Of a stretch of 64,000 nucleotides of DNA, positions 44,101 to 55,530 are shown in pieces. The DNA comes from Earliella scabrosa. Lineage: Eukaryota > Basidiomycota > Agaricomycetes > Polyporales > Polyporaceae. Where the stretch lies: positions 2,356,001-2,420,000 of the forward strand of contig JABYQQ010000001.1 of assembly GCA_022605405.1 (NCBI GenBank), given 5' to 3'. Numbering within the stretch: position 1 is the stretch's first letter; each line of letters begins with the position of its first letter. The notes beneath the pieces were generated by a model. It ran no database searches and was not told where the DNA came from. It saw nothing but the letters and a program-made list of their open reading frames with translations. The position numbers and the translations under genes are program-made.

Positions 44101-44400
44101 CAGGGGAAAACCGCGGAGATAACACGCGGGAAGAGCAAATAATGCAGCGCCGGAGTGGAGATCTCAAGTGAATCGTGCACCTGTTGGTGGTACGTTGCCG
44201 CTGATACCGCCGGCAAGCTGTCCTCCTCGTGTGCCCGAAGGAAACTTTGATGCCCCTGTTGCCTTTCCATACTTACTAAGTATGTGGCTGAGAGCCTGCC
44301 GACGCCTCCGTGGCTTGTGGTGATCTGAGCGTCTACAGGGACCAACATCGGACCGGACACCGCCCGGGAACTCAGCGCCTCCACCTAGGTTAATAATGAC
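37740..44400 (+). mobile_element. Helitron (boundaries not located)
   Basis: An autonomous Helitron is implied by the intact RepHel gene. Expected ends are 5'-TC and a 3' hairpin followed by CTRR, inserted between A and T. I could not fix either end by eye, so the limits here are approximate and no target duplication is expected. Confidence 0.5.
38112..44072 (+). CDS. Helitron Rep-helicase (RepHel)
   Basis: Rolling-circle transposase of a Helitron, one uninterrupted frame of 1986 codons. Counting from 38112: an N-terminal SAP-like helix pair (LRELAEGHGV, LREKLLNH) and a Cys-containing Helitron-associated region (LNLCPVCYREV); the Helitron-like N/Rep domain from about 660 (FFVTLNPSDIHNP) with the HUH motif LHCHMLIW near 761 and the tyrosine motif YYVTDYITK near 948; then a PIF1-type helicase with Walker A GGVGGTGKS near 1503, APTGAAA, Walker B IVDELSM near 1574, FTGDFGQLRP and DYKAQGRSLDCA near the end. 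The frame opens without ATG at 38112; the first ATG is 38169, or a 5' exon supplies it. All catalytic motifs are intact. Confidence 0.94.
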   Translation: MVSLTTTAPRLEWVGEVELMLDYTHLFLKTTTLSDDQPLVIPSLQVDDVIVKAPLVRLLSMYRMWQSRELRELAEGHGVAVLVRDNKSALREKLLNHACGDQCQTMICVFTTLRAPRSADQVDRARASFEHIAAADEQDLSFLVRADSALQHSIIRDWQRAFVTSEFIEAICACCARGVRQVEVKQVHGRDIDLTLLRNDSLPAKVLPRTYAFAAYDRAILCPKGLPDPWTLSKLNLCPVCYREVVQRKKMPRLCLANWLYYGHDALSPNVKDAFKRSTQFDRLLVSRARGSKISYRFTELRSKDAGDHPEHGTFSHHATAQRFVKGNVLIMPQNSTALNDVLPPPPAVIKDTVCAVFIGRQKPTKESIGKLSPVLARKSVVSTIIKFLVAENDHYMCDTTFHGYSQQNLDLLFAPEEFTKDAAVPCAMDVGHLEDSEAIHGVSADYTHRNDDEEAPGLNEDILMENVGYTNGDDSPVSYRDMKMKALLHCLSGGRFIRSQAGERFIPDFENPSLLTWMFPHLDPWGIGGFHHPERTLSVTMEDQLRYLLEIHDSPFAKDADFAFVYYNILQKKAVCDSVKFRVKASQQREIVGKLLAVNKELLSTTIDKYKQNPSYEARTREESELLQLVNRVGMVMHDIPGTSGYKMRMRNEIRALVNHKGTPAFFVTLNPSDIHNPIVRLLAGENISLENVEAGEELSEWGRKLMVARNPSACAKFFHIMITSFLNLILRYGKRERGLFGVCSAYYGTVEAQARGTLHCHMLIWIKGHPSPQKMRDLMSEHPEYERDMFLWLENLIKSELMGDNNVVSETNGVPLTRPRYSERDGYIHPGVRHGPQIDDIPPAQFKAQYESFVNELVEQYNWHEHTETCWKYLRRSDPRTDQNCRMRMDGVTRLRSLIDEETGSILLRRLHPRIANYNDLIIFLMKCNMDIKHIGSGEGAKALIYYVTDYITKSSLPAYLGLAALMYAINRTHDKYSKHTEWSTREDNGALTIVINSMLCRQEFSHPQIMSYLVGGGDHYTSHRYRILHLGAFQRRVRNALDNPARESSTADLDRDVADDTHPADGGDLNNAEDVAPAQGQAPTNNVTEPTPRANSEPPETEVVSSSHDENTITLALGPGSMSALNQQQDYEYRPTNDVFGSMSLYEYVGLTEKITMRAEVARIHNRQGNDIDTELRRGRPEEARGQFADGHPQRETHIIRKRVVWLVPVLLGDRVPRCDRSIEEKEAWAETMLILFRPWRKPEDLKLRDESWIEAYDNYAPQIPKEHLTIIENMNVLSECKDARDQATRVRRARNVEAVTDSQERVEPGRDPRDFDERIGVPEEPQPAARLPITTDKALLDDLDRLITLPARNALDICYTEIVSGNGNSSNEGHGTARQTILDDRPRLELEQQTMLTLKRKRRPDAPDVLKKKPRVGGDHRAGVPMPIVDIANLEGSSSGIPTQAAAADPSNNLTGSVRQVVAEFGLDANDEQLRAFEIVARHACFGGPQLLMYVGGVGGTGKSHVVNAILRLFDLLNRRNEIQVSAPTGAAAILIGGFTIHSLVMLPERKGIDFQELEKMWATVNYLIVDELSMIGARVMAQISARLQRAKGRSGISEDLPFGGVNIIFTGDFGQLRPVREQSLYQHSLVQNPSLRTVQRTDGISALKGVYLWRLVKTVVLLTKNQRQSNDLQYAEILGRIRAGAGNGLRDPIPLAEYGVLQNRVIQSLRRSAGKDTLRKFRDAPVIVGTRELRDALNLRILRHHAKRLNAEVHCYWARDTINGNIPTLEERKELWAIHATEKDDCPGLFELFPGMKVMVQENLAFANNVVNGAVGVVQNILYDEEEGLRYPTVIYVKIPGSGRVLTDASDDVVPIFPVRHTFDWLQPSVTSPGETQLRKVVRIQLPILPAYCYTDYKAQGRSLDCAIVDPASSRTLQGAYVMLSRVRNISGLAILRPFFRSKIHQRLKQELRDEFTRLEALDQSTRSWHNSTSLNWLAWD

Positions 44401-44708
44401 CAGGTCCCTTGCACCTTATCCCCACTGTTCCGCTGTCTGGCGCTACTACTGTATGAACATGTCGAGGGAGAAATCACTTCAGGTCAGCTCGATCATATCA
44501 TGACTCGTTACAACACTCATATCAAGCTCACGGCCTAGCACACACCCGATGTAGTACCCACGCTATCCATCACACCGATCTTCGCAGTGTCGAACGCTTC
44601 GCTGCCAGTCAATATCCAATCGTATGTTACTGCCCTTCGTACTGCTCCCAACATATTGACGACAGTGTCAGACTGCATCCCGAGCTTCATGGCATAATCG
44701 CCGATTTC
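44073..44708. other. Helitron 3' flank and leader of the F-box-like gene
   Basis: The Helitron end should lie here. The last 40 bases encode, in frame with the next gene, LHPELHGIIADF, which matches the start of the relative at 59326, so the F-box-like gene has coding sequence upstream of its first in-frame ATG at 44709, probably from a 5' exon. Confidence 0.4.
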
Positions 44709-45743
44709 ATGGAGATTGAGACCCTACTTCGGTGGCGGGGTGTATCAAGATCACAATACCACCACGGCACAGCGTCCATGCGACGCACCCTCCTGGCTAT
44801 TTTGCGTCAATTTTTCGAATCACCTACCAAGTTCTTGAAGCACCTTACGGAGACCAAAGCCGTGGTCGGTGGGGTCGTAGCTGTTGCGCTCGTGCTTCGA
44901 GATGTGACGGTGGTCGGTAGCAGCATCCAAGTCCACGCCGCGACGTTCTGGTACCGTCGCCTCGTCGAGCGGCTGTCAACATGCCCCTTCCTAGCTCCAA
45001 ACGTCCTTCGGAGGAGGACTCTCACTATCGACGTACCTTATTCCGTGGAAAGGGATATCACAACCGGCACCATCTTCGATCTAGCCAACGGTCGCACGAT
45101 AGTGGTGTACAGGTCATCTTTGATCAGTCCATGCTCAGCCCTGAGCCGACTTCCCTTAACGGCGCTCATGACGTTCTTCACCGAACACACCTTCGGCTGC
45201 GCATATCCTAGACTTACATTGCGCAGAAGGGCTTTGCTCTCCGACATCAGACTTCGCACCATGTCGGAACTCGACGAGCAAGACTTCGCGGACCTACTGA
45301 TGGCCGGATTCTCCTTCGCCGTCAGTCCCACGGCATGGCCTGAGCACCGGGCCACTGACGCAGACCCTCCAAGGTCGAACACCCACTTTTGTCTTCGCCG
45401 TCAGTACCTCTGTCCTCAACAAGGTCGGTTCTTTGGTGACTCCGGATCACTTATCGCTCTTCTCGACCCCCTCTCCGAGGAGGGAAGAGGAGTACGGGCC
45501 CGCAGCATACCTCCTTTTGGACCCATGGTTGCGTGGCGTCTGCTCAACACATACAACTGCATTGAAGGATGCGACTTCCGCGACCAGTTACTTCACGAAT
45601 GGCACACTTCCATCCCACTTTTGACGCTCCCTAGTCCATTCACGGATCATCCCCAACGCCGTGGCGCTGGTGAACGTCCACTCACACGCCCTGGTGCCGG
45701 GTATAGGGTGCACACTATCAGACGGTCACGGTCCGTTGGTTGA
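44709..45743 (+). CDS. F-box-like / nucleotidyltransferase-like family protein, member 3
   Basis: 344 aa from the first in-frame ATG. Coding similarity continues upstream (LHPELHGIIADF) as in member 4, so a 5' exon is probably missing from this call. The F-box-like block is EIETLLRWRGVSRS; then AVVGGVVAVALVL; a long beta-rich middle; FTEHTFGCAYPRLTL; and the family signature CPQQGRFFGDSGS, RSIPPFGPMVAWRL, CIEGC, LLHEW, LPSPF. It is closest to members 2 and 4. No catalytic residues can be assigned. It lies just right of the Helitron. Confidence 0.75.
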   Translation: MEIETLLRWRGVSRSQYHHGTASMRRTLLAILRQFFESPTKFLKHLTETKAVVGGVVAVALVLRDVTVVGSSIQVHAATFWYRRLVERLSTCPFLAPNVLRRRTLTIDVPYSVERDITTGTIFDLANGRTIVVYRSSLISPCSALSRLPLTALMTFFTEHTFGCAYPRLTLRRRALLSDIRLRTMSELDEQDFADLLMAGFSFAVSPTAWPEHRATDADPPRSNTHFCLRRQYLCPQQGRFFGDSGSLIALLDPLSEEGRGVRARSIPPFGPMVAWRLLNTYNCIEGCDFRDQLLHEWHTSIPLLTLPSPFTDHPQRRGAGERPLTRPGAGYRVHTIRRSRSVG

Positions 45744-48412
45744 CCAAGGCCGTCGCATTATAACGACAGTACCGGTGAGTCACACTCGATCTCTTGGTGA
45801 GACCGTCTGACAGCGATAGTATCTCCGCGCCCAGAAGACCCATCCATCGGCCTTTTGAGCCAGCGAGCAACCTTTGTTGTAGAATATATGTACCTCGTTT
45901 ATTGACGACCAAATTCAGTCTGTAGTCCGCGATAAAGCCTTCTCACTGGGCTCCGGAGACATTTTCACTGGGACCATGCACGCACTCGCGGGTCACCATG
46001 GCGCATGCTCCATACAGCAAGATCATACGAGGTCTCGCCGACCTTCCAACGCAGCTCCGTACGCTATGTAAAGTGCAAAGGACAATGAAACTTCCGCCCG
46101 CTACAGGAAATCGACGTTCGCCACAAGGTTGCCTACGGCGTCCGTAAAAGTCAACAGGAATACAGTTTCGTACAGGAACTGGGTTCAGCAGCGTTCGAAC
46201 TTCGCCTCCTCCTTCCCCGGGAGTAACTCAATACTACGCTCGACTGCCAGCAGAGTAGCATCAGCACAGCACTCACAGCCTGAGTGCCCCGGAATAGCCA
46301 ACTCGAGCTTATGGTGAACGACCACGCACAGGAGACAATCTATTACAGACTCGGTTAAGGTAGATAACGACGGGCTCCCATACCGAAGGGAAGGAGCGCG
46401 AACCGAGCGTCGCAGCGACCAAAGAATGGAGCGCGCAGTTCAGCTGCACTACATCATTGGCGTCGTCCTTATCGGTAGGTGCCGATGGTAGCGGAAGACC
46501 TAACCCCTCGCTGAGGAATGCTGACCACGTCATCCCTCAAGACACTAGGAGCGTTGGTGATGGACTCGCCAGCAGTCTGTGCCGGTAGTATCCGTGACAA
46601 ATTTTGCACTGACGCCCCTTCGGAGGCCAATGCCGTGGAGTTTCAACTACCATCGTTCCAGCCGTCGTCCATCTAGTCTTCAGTCCTCAGCTCGCGCTCC
46701 GGTGCAGTGAACAACACAAGAGGCTCACCGTTCTGGACATCACGGTCTGGGTCTGGCTCTTCCGCGGTGACGTATATCTTATCCTCGCCTTCCTGAGCAC
46801 TGCGAAGGCTTCAGCGAAGCTAGCGGCAACTTTTGAGAAGTAGAACAGGGTAATGACCTTATCGCGCAAGTAAGCTTGACAGAGCTGAGCATAGCGCTCT
46901 GAGTTGTTGAGACCTTCTGGGCCGACGTCTTTTCTGGCCAACAATCCGGCGACTGGTCCCCATCTATCGACGCCTACAGGGTTTCCACGGCCGCGAAGAT
47001 GACTTCCTTGGTGACGGCCATACGAAGATGTAAGACGCTTCGGTGGTTGTTATGCGAAGCGGCAGGGAATTGATTGACAGTGACTACGGTGCCACCGTAA
47101 ATGCACAACCCAGGGCAAATACGACGAGGGCGCTTGGGAAGAGCAATCGAAGCCTAGGTTGACGATGATGGCAACCAGCGCGTTGACCTTCGGGTATTGT
47201 CAGGGAACACCCCTCCGGCACATCCATGGAGTGTAACGAGACCATGCCGATGTTGACGGTGCATCACCGTTTCGCGTCAAGTGGTGAAGACATCAACGGA
47301 GGTCCGATGCCCGGAGGACTACCATTGAAAGTTAACGCGAGATGAGGGGGAATGACAAAAGGATATTGATGAAGAACGACACACCTAGCCAATCAACTCC
47401 GAACTCTGCCAATGGGAGCAGTACTGCTTTTCGTCTCCTTCCCTGGTTGTCCTACATACACCAAGCAACCCAGTGAACAAGATGATATTGACACGACATT
47501 AGTTCAATCCCTGTATCAGTCCGTCGTCCACTGTGCAAATGCGATCCACATACCTGCCGCGCAGCGTCTGCATGACCCAGCTCCCAGAGCGTGTCGGCAA
47601 GTAACGCATCTTCTCCCGGGAACATTGTTGTCGTGTTCTGAACATGTTAGCAGAGAAACACAACTGAGACAACCTAGCAGACACGCACTTTGCCTCCGTA
47701 TGATGCGACCACATCCCTGCCTCTGCGCCTGCCCATCTCCATACCAAGGCTGCTAAGTGGTTGCAGGGCAACGAACGTTGCGGTTCAAGGCCGTTGACCC
47801 GAACAATGGAACACCGCTGGTGGACGCAGATCTCTAAGATCGCCATGTCGAAAGCTTGGAGTACGGCCCGCAGAGACGAGCGTTCCGCCGAAGGTACACG
47901 GTACGGTTCCCGCTTGTCAAGGAGACTCAGGACACATTGAGCCGTGAATGTGTTGAGCGCAAGTGGTGGAGTTGTTGCAGTTGGCGCTTATGCCACCGCC
48001 GTCAATGTGCCTTCGTCAAGCCAAAACGAGCCACGTGGTCCACTCCGGCAAGAAGTTGCTATCATTTCTACTGTCTGGAGAACATGTTGGTGCATGACTA
48101 CATGCAAGAAGGAGCGTGTATCATAGCCGTAGGCATACTGCAAGAGTTGAGACGAACGCAAAGCTTTCCCCGGCACTCCGCTCTTCACGCGTTCCTGCAA
48201 ACACAGGGCTCGCGGAGTTAGCTGGAGCCCGGAGGCACGCTCTTGGCGCGAGACGACGAGAACAAGGTTGGATATACACTACGAGAGCTTTCCGTTGGCG
48301 GTTAACAACATTACCAACGTCCACGGCGTCCACTCTTTGGGCCTCGATGCAGACGATAATCCGGGGGAGCTCTTCCACCAGCTACACAACGTGAATCAAT
48401 AAGCGAACGAAC
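45744..48412. other. 2.7 kb of degraded sequence without a firm gene
   Basis: Many short conflicting frames. A plus-strand segment at about 48208-48402 reads like a C-terminal exon (DIHYESFPLAVNNITNVHG, stop at about 48402), but no upstream exons could be joined to it. A minus frame at 46687-46944 also looks protein-like. I cannot support a complete gene. Confidence 0.35.
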
Positions 48413-51400
48413 TCAAGACAAAGAAAGCAACGCACAACGCGGAGGAGGGGGCGGTGAGCAAGGTGGAACAGAAGAGCTAGAAGGGATAAGAGCATTTCGG
48501 AGTAGCTGCATGAGATCGTCAATACAGAAGACAGGACCTGCAAGCAGATGATCAACACTGAGTCCGCAAATTGAACAATACGTCAATTGGAGGCCCGCAC
48601 CATCAAAAGTGTTCGCAGCAGGAAGGGTGACGATGAACTCTGAGATAACGCCCGGCAATTGCACGCCCTTGTCTTCGCGCTCGTCCTTGAACCGCCCCAA
48701 GCCGTCGCATTCACGATTTCGCTCGTACATCGGCGACCCATGGCGCCGGTGAGACGGGCCATCGCACTTGTCGCGGTCGCGGCCTCTGGGCGGACTGCCG
48801 GGTCTCGCACGCTTCGAGGGGTAATCGCGGCTGTCATCGTGCCGCCGGGAGTGGTCAGGCGAGGACGCCCTTTTGGATGACGAGCTCTGGCTCTGCGACA
48901 ACGTCTTCACAGATTCAGACACGATCGACTGCACTGTGTCGGTCCGAGTCAGGAGCACGCTGCGCTTGCTCGGGCGCGCAGCCGCGCTGCGCGGGTTGAA
49001 CACAAAGCCGAGATCACGCGTGGCAATGGAATCGATGTTCATATACTTGTGTTTTTCCGCAAAGCGTTTAATTGGAGGATCTGCAGGGAGAGCATCAGCG
49101 GTGGTCGGTAAATCAATCTGAACAGGAAGGGGAAGGGGTGCATAAGATGTCTCGGTGCGGTACATACCATTTGGATAGACATCGGCCATGCGCTTCTCGA
49201 GCTTTTGCGCAGTCGCAAGGTCGCCATACTGGTACTCATACCGAGCCCAGCGGTCCCACAGCTGACGAGCTTTCTCAGGGGGGAAAGTACCAATCACACG
49301 CTCAAACAGTGCTCTCGCGTCTACATCAAGGCCACATAGGTCAGCGTACGAAATCTAGCAGAGGGGATGACGCACTGTTCTCATCATTGATCGAGATGAG
49401 GAAGTGCAGGTATCGAAGCACGTATTCGACCTCGTCGCCAAACAACGTCATACCCTTCTCGAAGATCCTGCTGGCTACCTGGACGTCCTTGTTGCCACAG
49501 TGGTACTCCATGAGAGCTATGCGCACCATCAGCATCAGCGAATCTCGCGAGATCACATCTGGACCTCAACGACGCACCCTCAGCTTCGTGGACTTGCCAA
49601 GGGGTTAGACGGTCTCTTCGTGCCTTGCCGAACAGAGTGCGAGCGGACTGGAGGCCCTGAGCACGGCGAGCGAAACGTATGTACACTATCCACACATTGC
49701 CATAGTCGGTGCGCTTAGCAGTGAGTTCCTCGTTCTTCTGGGGTCTGTCACCCGAACACTGCGTGTTGAACGACGAATTGTGCGATTGCAAGCCAGCCAG
49801 GGTCACGTCCATAGCTTGACCGTCCTTCGGCTGTCCCTGCTGCGAGCCAACCGAGCCCGCGGATGAGTTCGCAGAGTTCACCTTGGCCTCGAGTGCTTCA
49901 AGATCCTTGCTTAGGACCTTCAGGAACTTGGCAAACACAGCGTGTACCTCTGCGAAGTTCCCGTGACGCTCCAACTGCTCTGCATACGCATAGTTCAACA
50001 CGAAGCTAAGGGGATCGTCAGCTGCGAAGCGACGTGGACTCGTAAGTGGGCCATTCACCTTCCTGGATTCGCCTCGATACCCGCCTTGAGCAATGCTACC
50101 GCTTCTTCAGTCTTCCCGATGCTGCAAGTCCAAACGTACGCCATGTACCTATCCCCATATTGAAGACGTGAGATAGCATAGAGGCAGAACCGATTAAATA
50201 CACACCAGATCTCGGAATAGTATCGCATCCTCACACAGGCCTTCTTGTATACAGCCTGCACGCGCTGAATGAAGGTGTGACGATTGGAGTCCTCAATCTC
50301 AAGCGGGTTGCTCTCCTCCCACTTCAGATACTGCCGCCAGCGCGAGATTAGCGTCTTATCGCCCGGATTGAATGTCGGCGGGCGCGGGAGCCAAATCGTA
50401 GGCAGACTGCCCTTGGTCGCACTAGGCGCGTACAACGCGGAAATATGTTCTTGCAGCTGGTTAAGGACGATGCGCGCCTGCATGTGGTTCACTTGTAAAT
50501 CGGAGATGGACTTCTTCGCCTAGGAGGTCAACGACACGAAGTGAGGACGTGCTCAGCTGCATGATGAAGGGGGCGACATACAGTGATTTTGTCGAGCTTG
50601 CTCTCGAATTCCTGGTAATCCTCCCAGAGTCGTTCGACGTTCTCCAAAGGAATCTGAACTGCCTGCTGGTACGCTCGTCGGATTGCAAACATCTTCTGCT
50701 GCTCGTCCCAAGACGACGGGGCCTGAGGCGTCATATCAGTATCCAAACAACGAACGGGTCAAAACAGAAAAAGATCGAAGGTTCTCCCACTCATCACGCG
50801 ATCTCGGGCATGGACGCGTTGTGGAGCAGCACGAAATGATATACATCTTACATAGCAATACAATTGCAGCAGGTCACGGTACAGCATCGTAACCGAAGAG
50901 GTTAGCGCAACCAAACTTCAAGGACATGTTGACCATCAGTCGAAGTTATCCAATGATTCCATCCAATCCAATTGTCAACAACCTTCATGGACGCTATGTG
51001 CGAATTCATCGCCAGTATCCGATCCCATTATCCAAGGGCCACGTCAGAACAACTCTGGCGAAGCCCTTGTGTACGCCACACAATGCGGCCTGGCGACAAT
51101 AACCATGACTTGAACATGGGTCCAGTCAAGTGCGACGGGATTGAGGTTCAGGTGATCGAGACGTTCCGAGCGAATACAAAGGGATCGTGATGCACAGCCA
51201 TCCACAATAACGGTGCGGATCAACAGCGTGGACAAGACAGAAGGGACACGAGGTCCCGAGAACGAAGCGCGCCGCACAAGGGAGCATTCTGACGAACGTT
51301 GCGTACCTCTCCAGCTTTGAGATGCTTGATGAACTCTTGCCAGATCTCGTAGCTATACATGTCTTGACCTGCGTTTGTGAGTGCAAACTGGTAACATTGC

Positions 51401-51860
51401 TGCATGACTTCACGCTCGCGCTTGATTCTCCTGATGGGCGCAGTTGTTGAGTATCGCGTCGGGTGCGTTGGGGACATGATAACTACGTACCGCATGTATC
51501 CCAAGTAAACCTTGAACACTTCAACAGATGAAGCAGACTTCGCCAAGAATCTCTTGAATAACGCCTCGGCGTGGGGGTAATGCGCAGGATCGTCAAGGAA
51601 ATGATTGAGGTACGCGATATGCACAGAAGGCTATAACGTCGGTCAGATGGCTAGCTCAGAGAGGGTGCAAAGAGTACGCTGACAACGTTGGGGTAGACTT
51701 GGAGCATGCCTTCGTAAGTCTCCTCGATCTTCTCAAGGTCGCGAGAAGCCTCCGCAAGTGCAACCAACTTCAACCACGTGTCTGCATCGACGGGCTCTTC
51801 ACGCAATTGCGCACGCAGTTGGTCCCATTCTGACAGCAGTGGAGGCGTTGACTGTTCCAT
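48413..51860 (-). CDS. RNA14: RNA14 / CstF-77 mRNA 3'-end processing factor (multi-exon)
   Basis: Core subunit of the nuclear cleavage factor that selects poly(A) sites. Begins MEQSTPPLLSEWDQLRAQLR at 51860. HAT (half-a-TPR) repeats follow across several exons: DADTWLKLVALAEAS, HIAYLNHFLDDPAHY, FKVYLGYMR, MYSYEIWQEFIKHL, RIVLNQLQEH, FNPGDKTLISRWRQYLKWEE, LSFVLNYAYAEQLERHG, WIVYIRFARRAQGL, ALMEYHCGNKDV, ARQLWDRWARYEYQYGD. The C-terminal region is Arg/Ser-rich, then the conserved FIVTLPAANTFDG joined across an intron to PVFCIDDLMQLLRNALIP. That last intron (donor GTGCGG, acceptor CTTGCAG) stays open if unspliced. A single-copy housekeeping gene, so this stretch is ordinary host chromosome. Confidence 0.9.
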
Positions 51861-52800
51861 TTTGACGATTGCCTAGGTCTTTTGAGCGGTGGATTGGGTT
51901 GAAGTAGGGAGAGCAGCCGTGGTGGCAGGACGCGTAATCGACTTTTGCAGCTTGCGCAGTGTGTTCAAGAGGCCTTCGGAAAGCTGGCTGTTGTGGTCTG
52001 CATTGTGGCCGTTCACAGGAGAGTCTCAACGAGAGGTTCAGGGAGAGAATGTTCAGACATTCTGATGATGACGACCATGGTAGAGAGACAAGAGGAGACA
52101 AGTTGCATTCACACGACGGAGAGCCTACGCCTTGTTTGGTCAGTGCTTGTACCGGCGCTCCGACAGACGCCCTCACCGCGACGCGCCTTGCACGCGACTC
52201 GTGCTTGCCTGCGACTTGTCCAGAGCCCCTCCTCCGCCCCGTCCGTCCGACATGCTCAACCTCGCTCCCGGTGTACAGCGAAGCGATGGACGACGTGAAC
52301 CGCGCGTTGAAGCTGCTGCATGAAGCGGTCGCGAAGACCAAGGCGAACGCTCAGAGGAAACGGTTGGGCGATGCGACGGGGCATGTAGCTACTCGTCTCG
52401 TGTGATTGGTGAGCGTGCATACTCCATCCGCGAGACCACTGACGGACGTAGCGAAACCTAGAGGCTCTCTGGCATTTCTGAGCAACTCAGTCATAAGCTA
52501 TTGAGCTTCTTGCGCGAGTCTCTCGGTGTGCTCTACGTCGGTGCGCCATTCTCGACCATCCAGCTAGCCGCCGCAATCTTTGAGTTGGTGTATCATACTC
52601 GTATATTGGCAATTAGGGGCACTCTAAAAGACCAGCAAAGGCTATGGGAGTGGACAGTATACGCACTCTGGTCAAGCGTTGCGGTAAGTCTGATCGTCTG
52701 CATACGTCCGCTGACATGTTCATACTGTGCACGGACAGGACTATTTTGATGTCGTAGAAACGAAGGAAGTCAAGCATGCTATCGGCGAAGCCCTCTTCTC
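51861..52800. other. upstream of RNA14, no firm gene
   Basis: A plus-strand piece at about 52285-52404 reads MDDVNRALKLLHEAVAKTK and stops; another at 52501-52690 is hydrophobic (GAPFSTIQLAAAIFELVYH, then VYALWSSVAVSLIVC). Either could be an exon remnant, the second of a membrane protein. Not enough to call a gene. Confidence 0.3.
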
Positions 52801-55530
52801 CCCTTGTCCGACGTGTCCTTTTCTCTCTCCGCCCAACGAACAGGCGTCATGCGCAAACGCACCCCCACCGTGACCTGTCGTTCACTGTATGCGCCCAATA
52901 CTAGGCTTACAACATCCTCATTGAAGCTTCCGCCTCACATTCAACCAATCAGAATAGGTTGGGCGCAATACGAAGGTCCTCAGCGGAGAGCGACTGGGAT
53001 TTTGTATATTAAGAACCAGAGGTACGCCCATATTCAGCGATGCTCCTCCGTCTACTCATCCGATCAGCTAGGTCCAAGACTACCTCGTGCTGGAAAGTTT
53101 ACTCAGTCTTTTCGTTCGTGCCCTGCCCTCGACGAACAACTTTGCCTGCCGCCGGTGGAGCACTGCATACCGCATTCATCCACTTTGTTTTTGGAAGTAC
53201 CGCACCGCCAGAGTTTGCTGCTGTTGCTGTTGGTTGGTACCTCCTTCCCCGTCGAGCTGTGCCCTTTAGTAATTTCTCTACAGCTCCGTTGTCTAGTTCG
53301 CCGACTCCCGTCGCAAAGAGGTCTGCCAAGGCCGGTCTCCGGAGGAAGGCCTAACCGGGACCTACCGCGCCCAAGCCTACGAAACGGAAAGTGCCGATCG
53401 AGGAGGCTGTGGATGAGAACGTTTCTCCTAGAGCCCTTGTCGACGATGCTGCTACTCGACCAACCAAACGTGCTCGCACCTCTTCCCCGGACAACTCAGC
53501 AGCGTCCAGAGACCTTCTTGACGTCACAGGACGACAATCAACAGCGCAAATTGTCATGGGAGCGACGACGAGAACGCTCCGGCCGCCCCAATCCCTGCAC
53601 CTCAAGGTCCCCCTTGGCCTAAGAGAGTCGGCGCGAGTGCAGCAAAAAAGAAGGTCAAAGAGGATGCGAACCCAGCGACGGAGCAGGTAATGAAGAGTAA
53701 ACCCTCTCCAGTCCGAATTTCAACACAGGCGCCTGTCGCCGTTAAGGGTCAGAACAACGCGCAGGAGAAGCGTCAGGCCGTGGAAGATATCGCGATGCCG
53801 ATGCACAACAAGACCACAGCGCCGGTGGAAGTGATCTTCGACTGGGATGCTATACCGGCCGACATGACACGCCCTCCCGTCGTCGTAAACCTCTTCCCAG
53901 GATTGCTCGCGTTGGCTCTATAACCCATATTGGCACGTTCCGTTGAATGCTTCCCCTTTACTCCCACAAGTGATCTTCGCACGAAGCGCAAACGGTGCAG
54001 TCAAGCCATCGACGAAAGCAGTACAACCAGCAGTTGCCTTTGACAAGGTAAGTGAGCTTCGCGAATTCATGAATGCGCTACACTCAATCTGCCATCATTC
54101 GTTGCGCAGGCTGGTGCTAGTATGGCCACTTCGTGCTCGAAGAAGTCAAACCGTACTCGTTGAGATGCAATCGCCAACAGTGCTCCTGTCCACGACGCGC
54201 TTCTCTCAAAACCTGCGACCGCTGCTACAGATGCCGTCATCCAAGCTGTGTCGTCCGACGAGATCCACGATGAGCCGCAAGACGCGGGCGGAGACGTCAC
54301 CCTTATTGAGGTACCTGTACCTCCCAACCGCGAAGCACAGAAATCAGACATGCCCCTCCCCAAGGACGGCACGACGAGGATCGTGAGTCCGGTTGTCGAG
54401 GTATGCAGTCGTATTGACTCATCGATCATGTTTCTCTCACACGCCATTTATGGTCCAGTCCAACGGCACGACTCTGCCATCGTGTACCCATAAAGTGGGC
54501 CATTCGCTTGGTCCTTAGATAATCCGCTCATGGTCTTTGATACCCAGGTCGTCGACTCTGCACCTTGAAGAACCCTGTTACCGGCAAGAACGAACTCCGA
54601 AACCAGTGATCTCCCTCTAGAATCCCCTCCCAGGCCGACTCTGCGCGTTCCCAAGTCCCTGCGCGGGCGGTCGCTGCGTTTGTCTCCGCCTCCGGTAGTG
54701 CCTCAAGAGGTTGAAGATAATATGGGTATCAATGATGAGCCACGGATGGCGCACACCTGAGTCTATCTTCCGCCCTCTGCACCGCGGGATCCCAGTGAAT
54801 ACCACCACAGCGGGAGTTTGGCATCTGAATAGTCGGAGGAAGACGACGGGCCGAACGAACGTCATCACCAACCTGTGAACCCCCGCCTAAGTAAATACAC
54901 TTATATCCAATTAACCCTGAGAGGCTGACACTGCCTTCGAGGGGTCGCCACCACATCGAAGCAAGTGAAGCGTCTCGAGGAGCAATTCGCTGCACATATC
55001 CAGAAAACCGCCGTCGAGGCTCCTAGTGCTGGGACCTCTGTCTATCACAACGATCCTTGCATGGAGCGCATCGTGGAGGTGTTAGACCAACTGCATCAGG
55101 TATGCTTAGCTTCCAATTCCAAGTTACACGGTAGCTTGTGTCTCTTATCATCTCGCTGGCAGGGGGTCATCAGCAACTTTAGAGACAAGTCCGAGAGTGT
55201 GCGCCCCGAGGCACGCGTCGGGCAAGATGAGACTCTGCGGCGAGCTGCGGACAATCTGCACTCTATTCGTCTGGTTCCATTCATTAGGTTTGAGAACGCC
55301 TAGCCAGATCACTGTGTACCATAACGCACTTGAATCAACTATTTGACCTCGAAGCCCAGTACGCTACGGTCAGCAGGAACCTGATGAACGGCACCGAAGA
55401 TTCGACGAAGCTAAACCGGGAGATCTACCACGAGTTATGTCAGGCAGTGGAGACCCACGATGGGAATATGTTGCGGAAGGGATTTCCGGTCAGGTCGGTG
55501 CCCGGGCCTACGATGAAGTGGTAACCCTTA
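52801..55530 (+). pseudogene. decayed low-complexity gene(s), unknown
   Basis: Successive plus-strand pieces in different frames, interrupted by stops: a Lys/Arg/Pro-rich part (KRKVPIEEAVDENVSP, then TRPTKRARTSSPDN), a part with PVEVIFDWDAIPADM, and a charged C-terminal part (VKRLEEQFAAHIQKT, ISNFRDKSESVRPEARVGQ, DLEAQYATVSRNLMNG) ending near 55524. The order and style suggest one former multi-exon gene with a helical C-terminus. No family recognised. Stops between pieces that no plausible intron removes suggest decay. Confidence 0.35.

Noticed and set aside
44073..44400. CTAG/CTGAT sites with small inverted repeats as the Helitron 3' end
   Set aside because: Several weak candidates and none with a convincing GC-rich hairpin at the proper distance; cannot be decided without a second copy.
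48208..48402. Plus-strand exon-like stretch ending near 48402
   Set aside because: Reads like a C-terminus, but no upstream exon in frame could be joined and no family was recognised; mentioned only within the gap entry.
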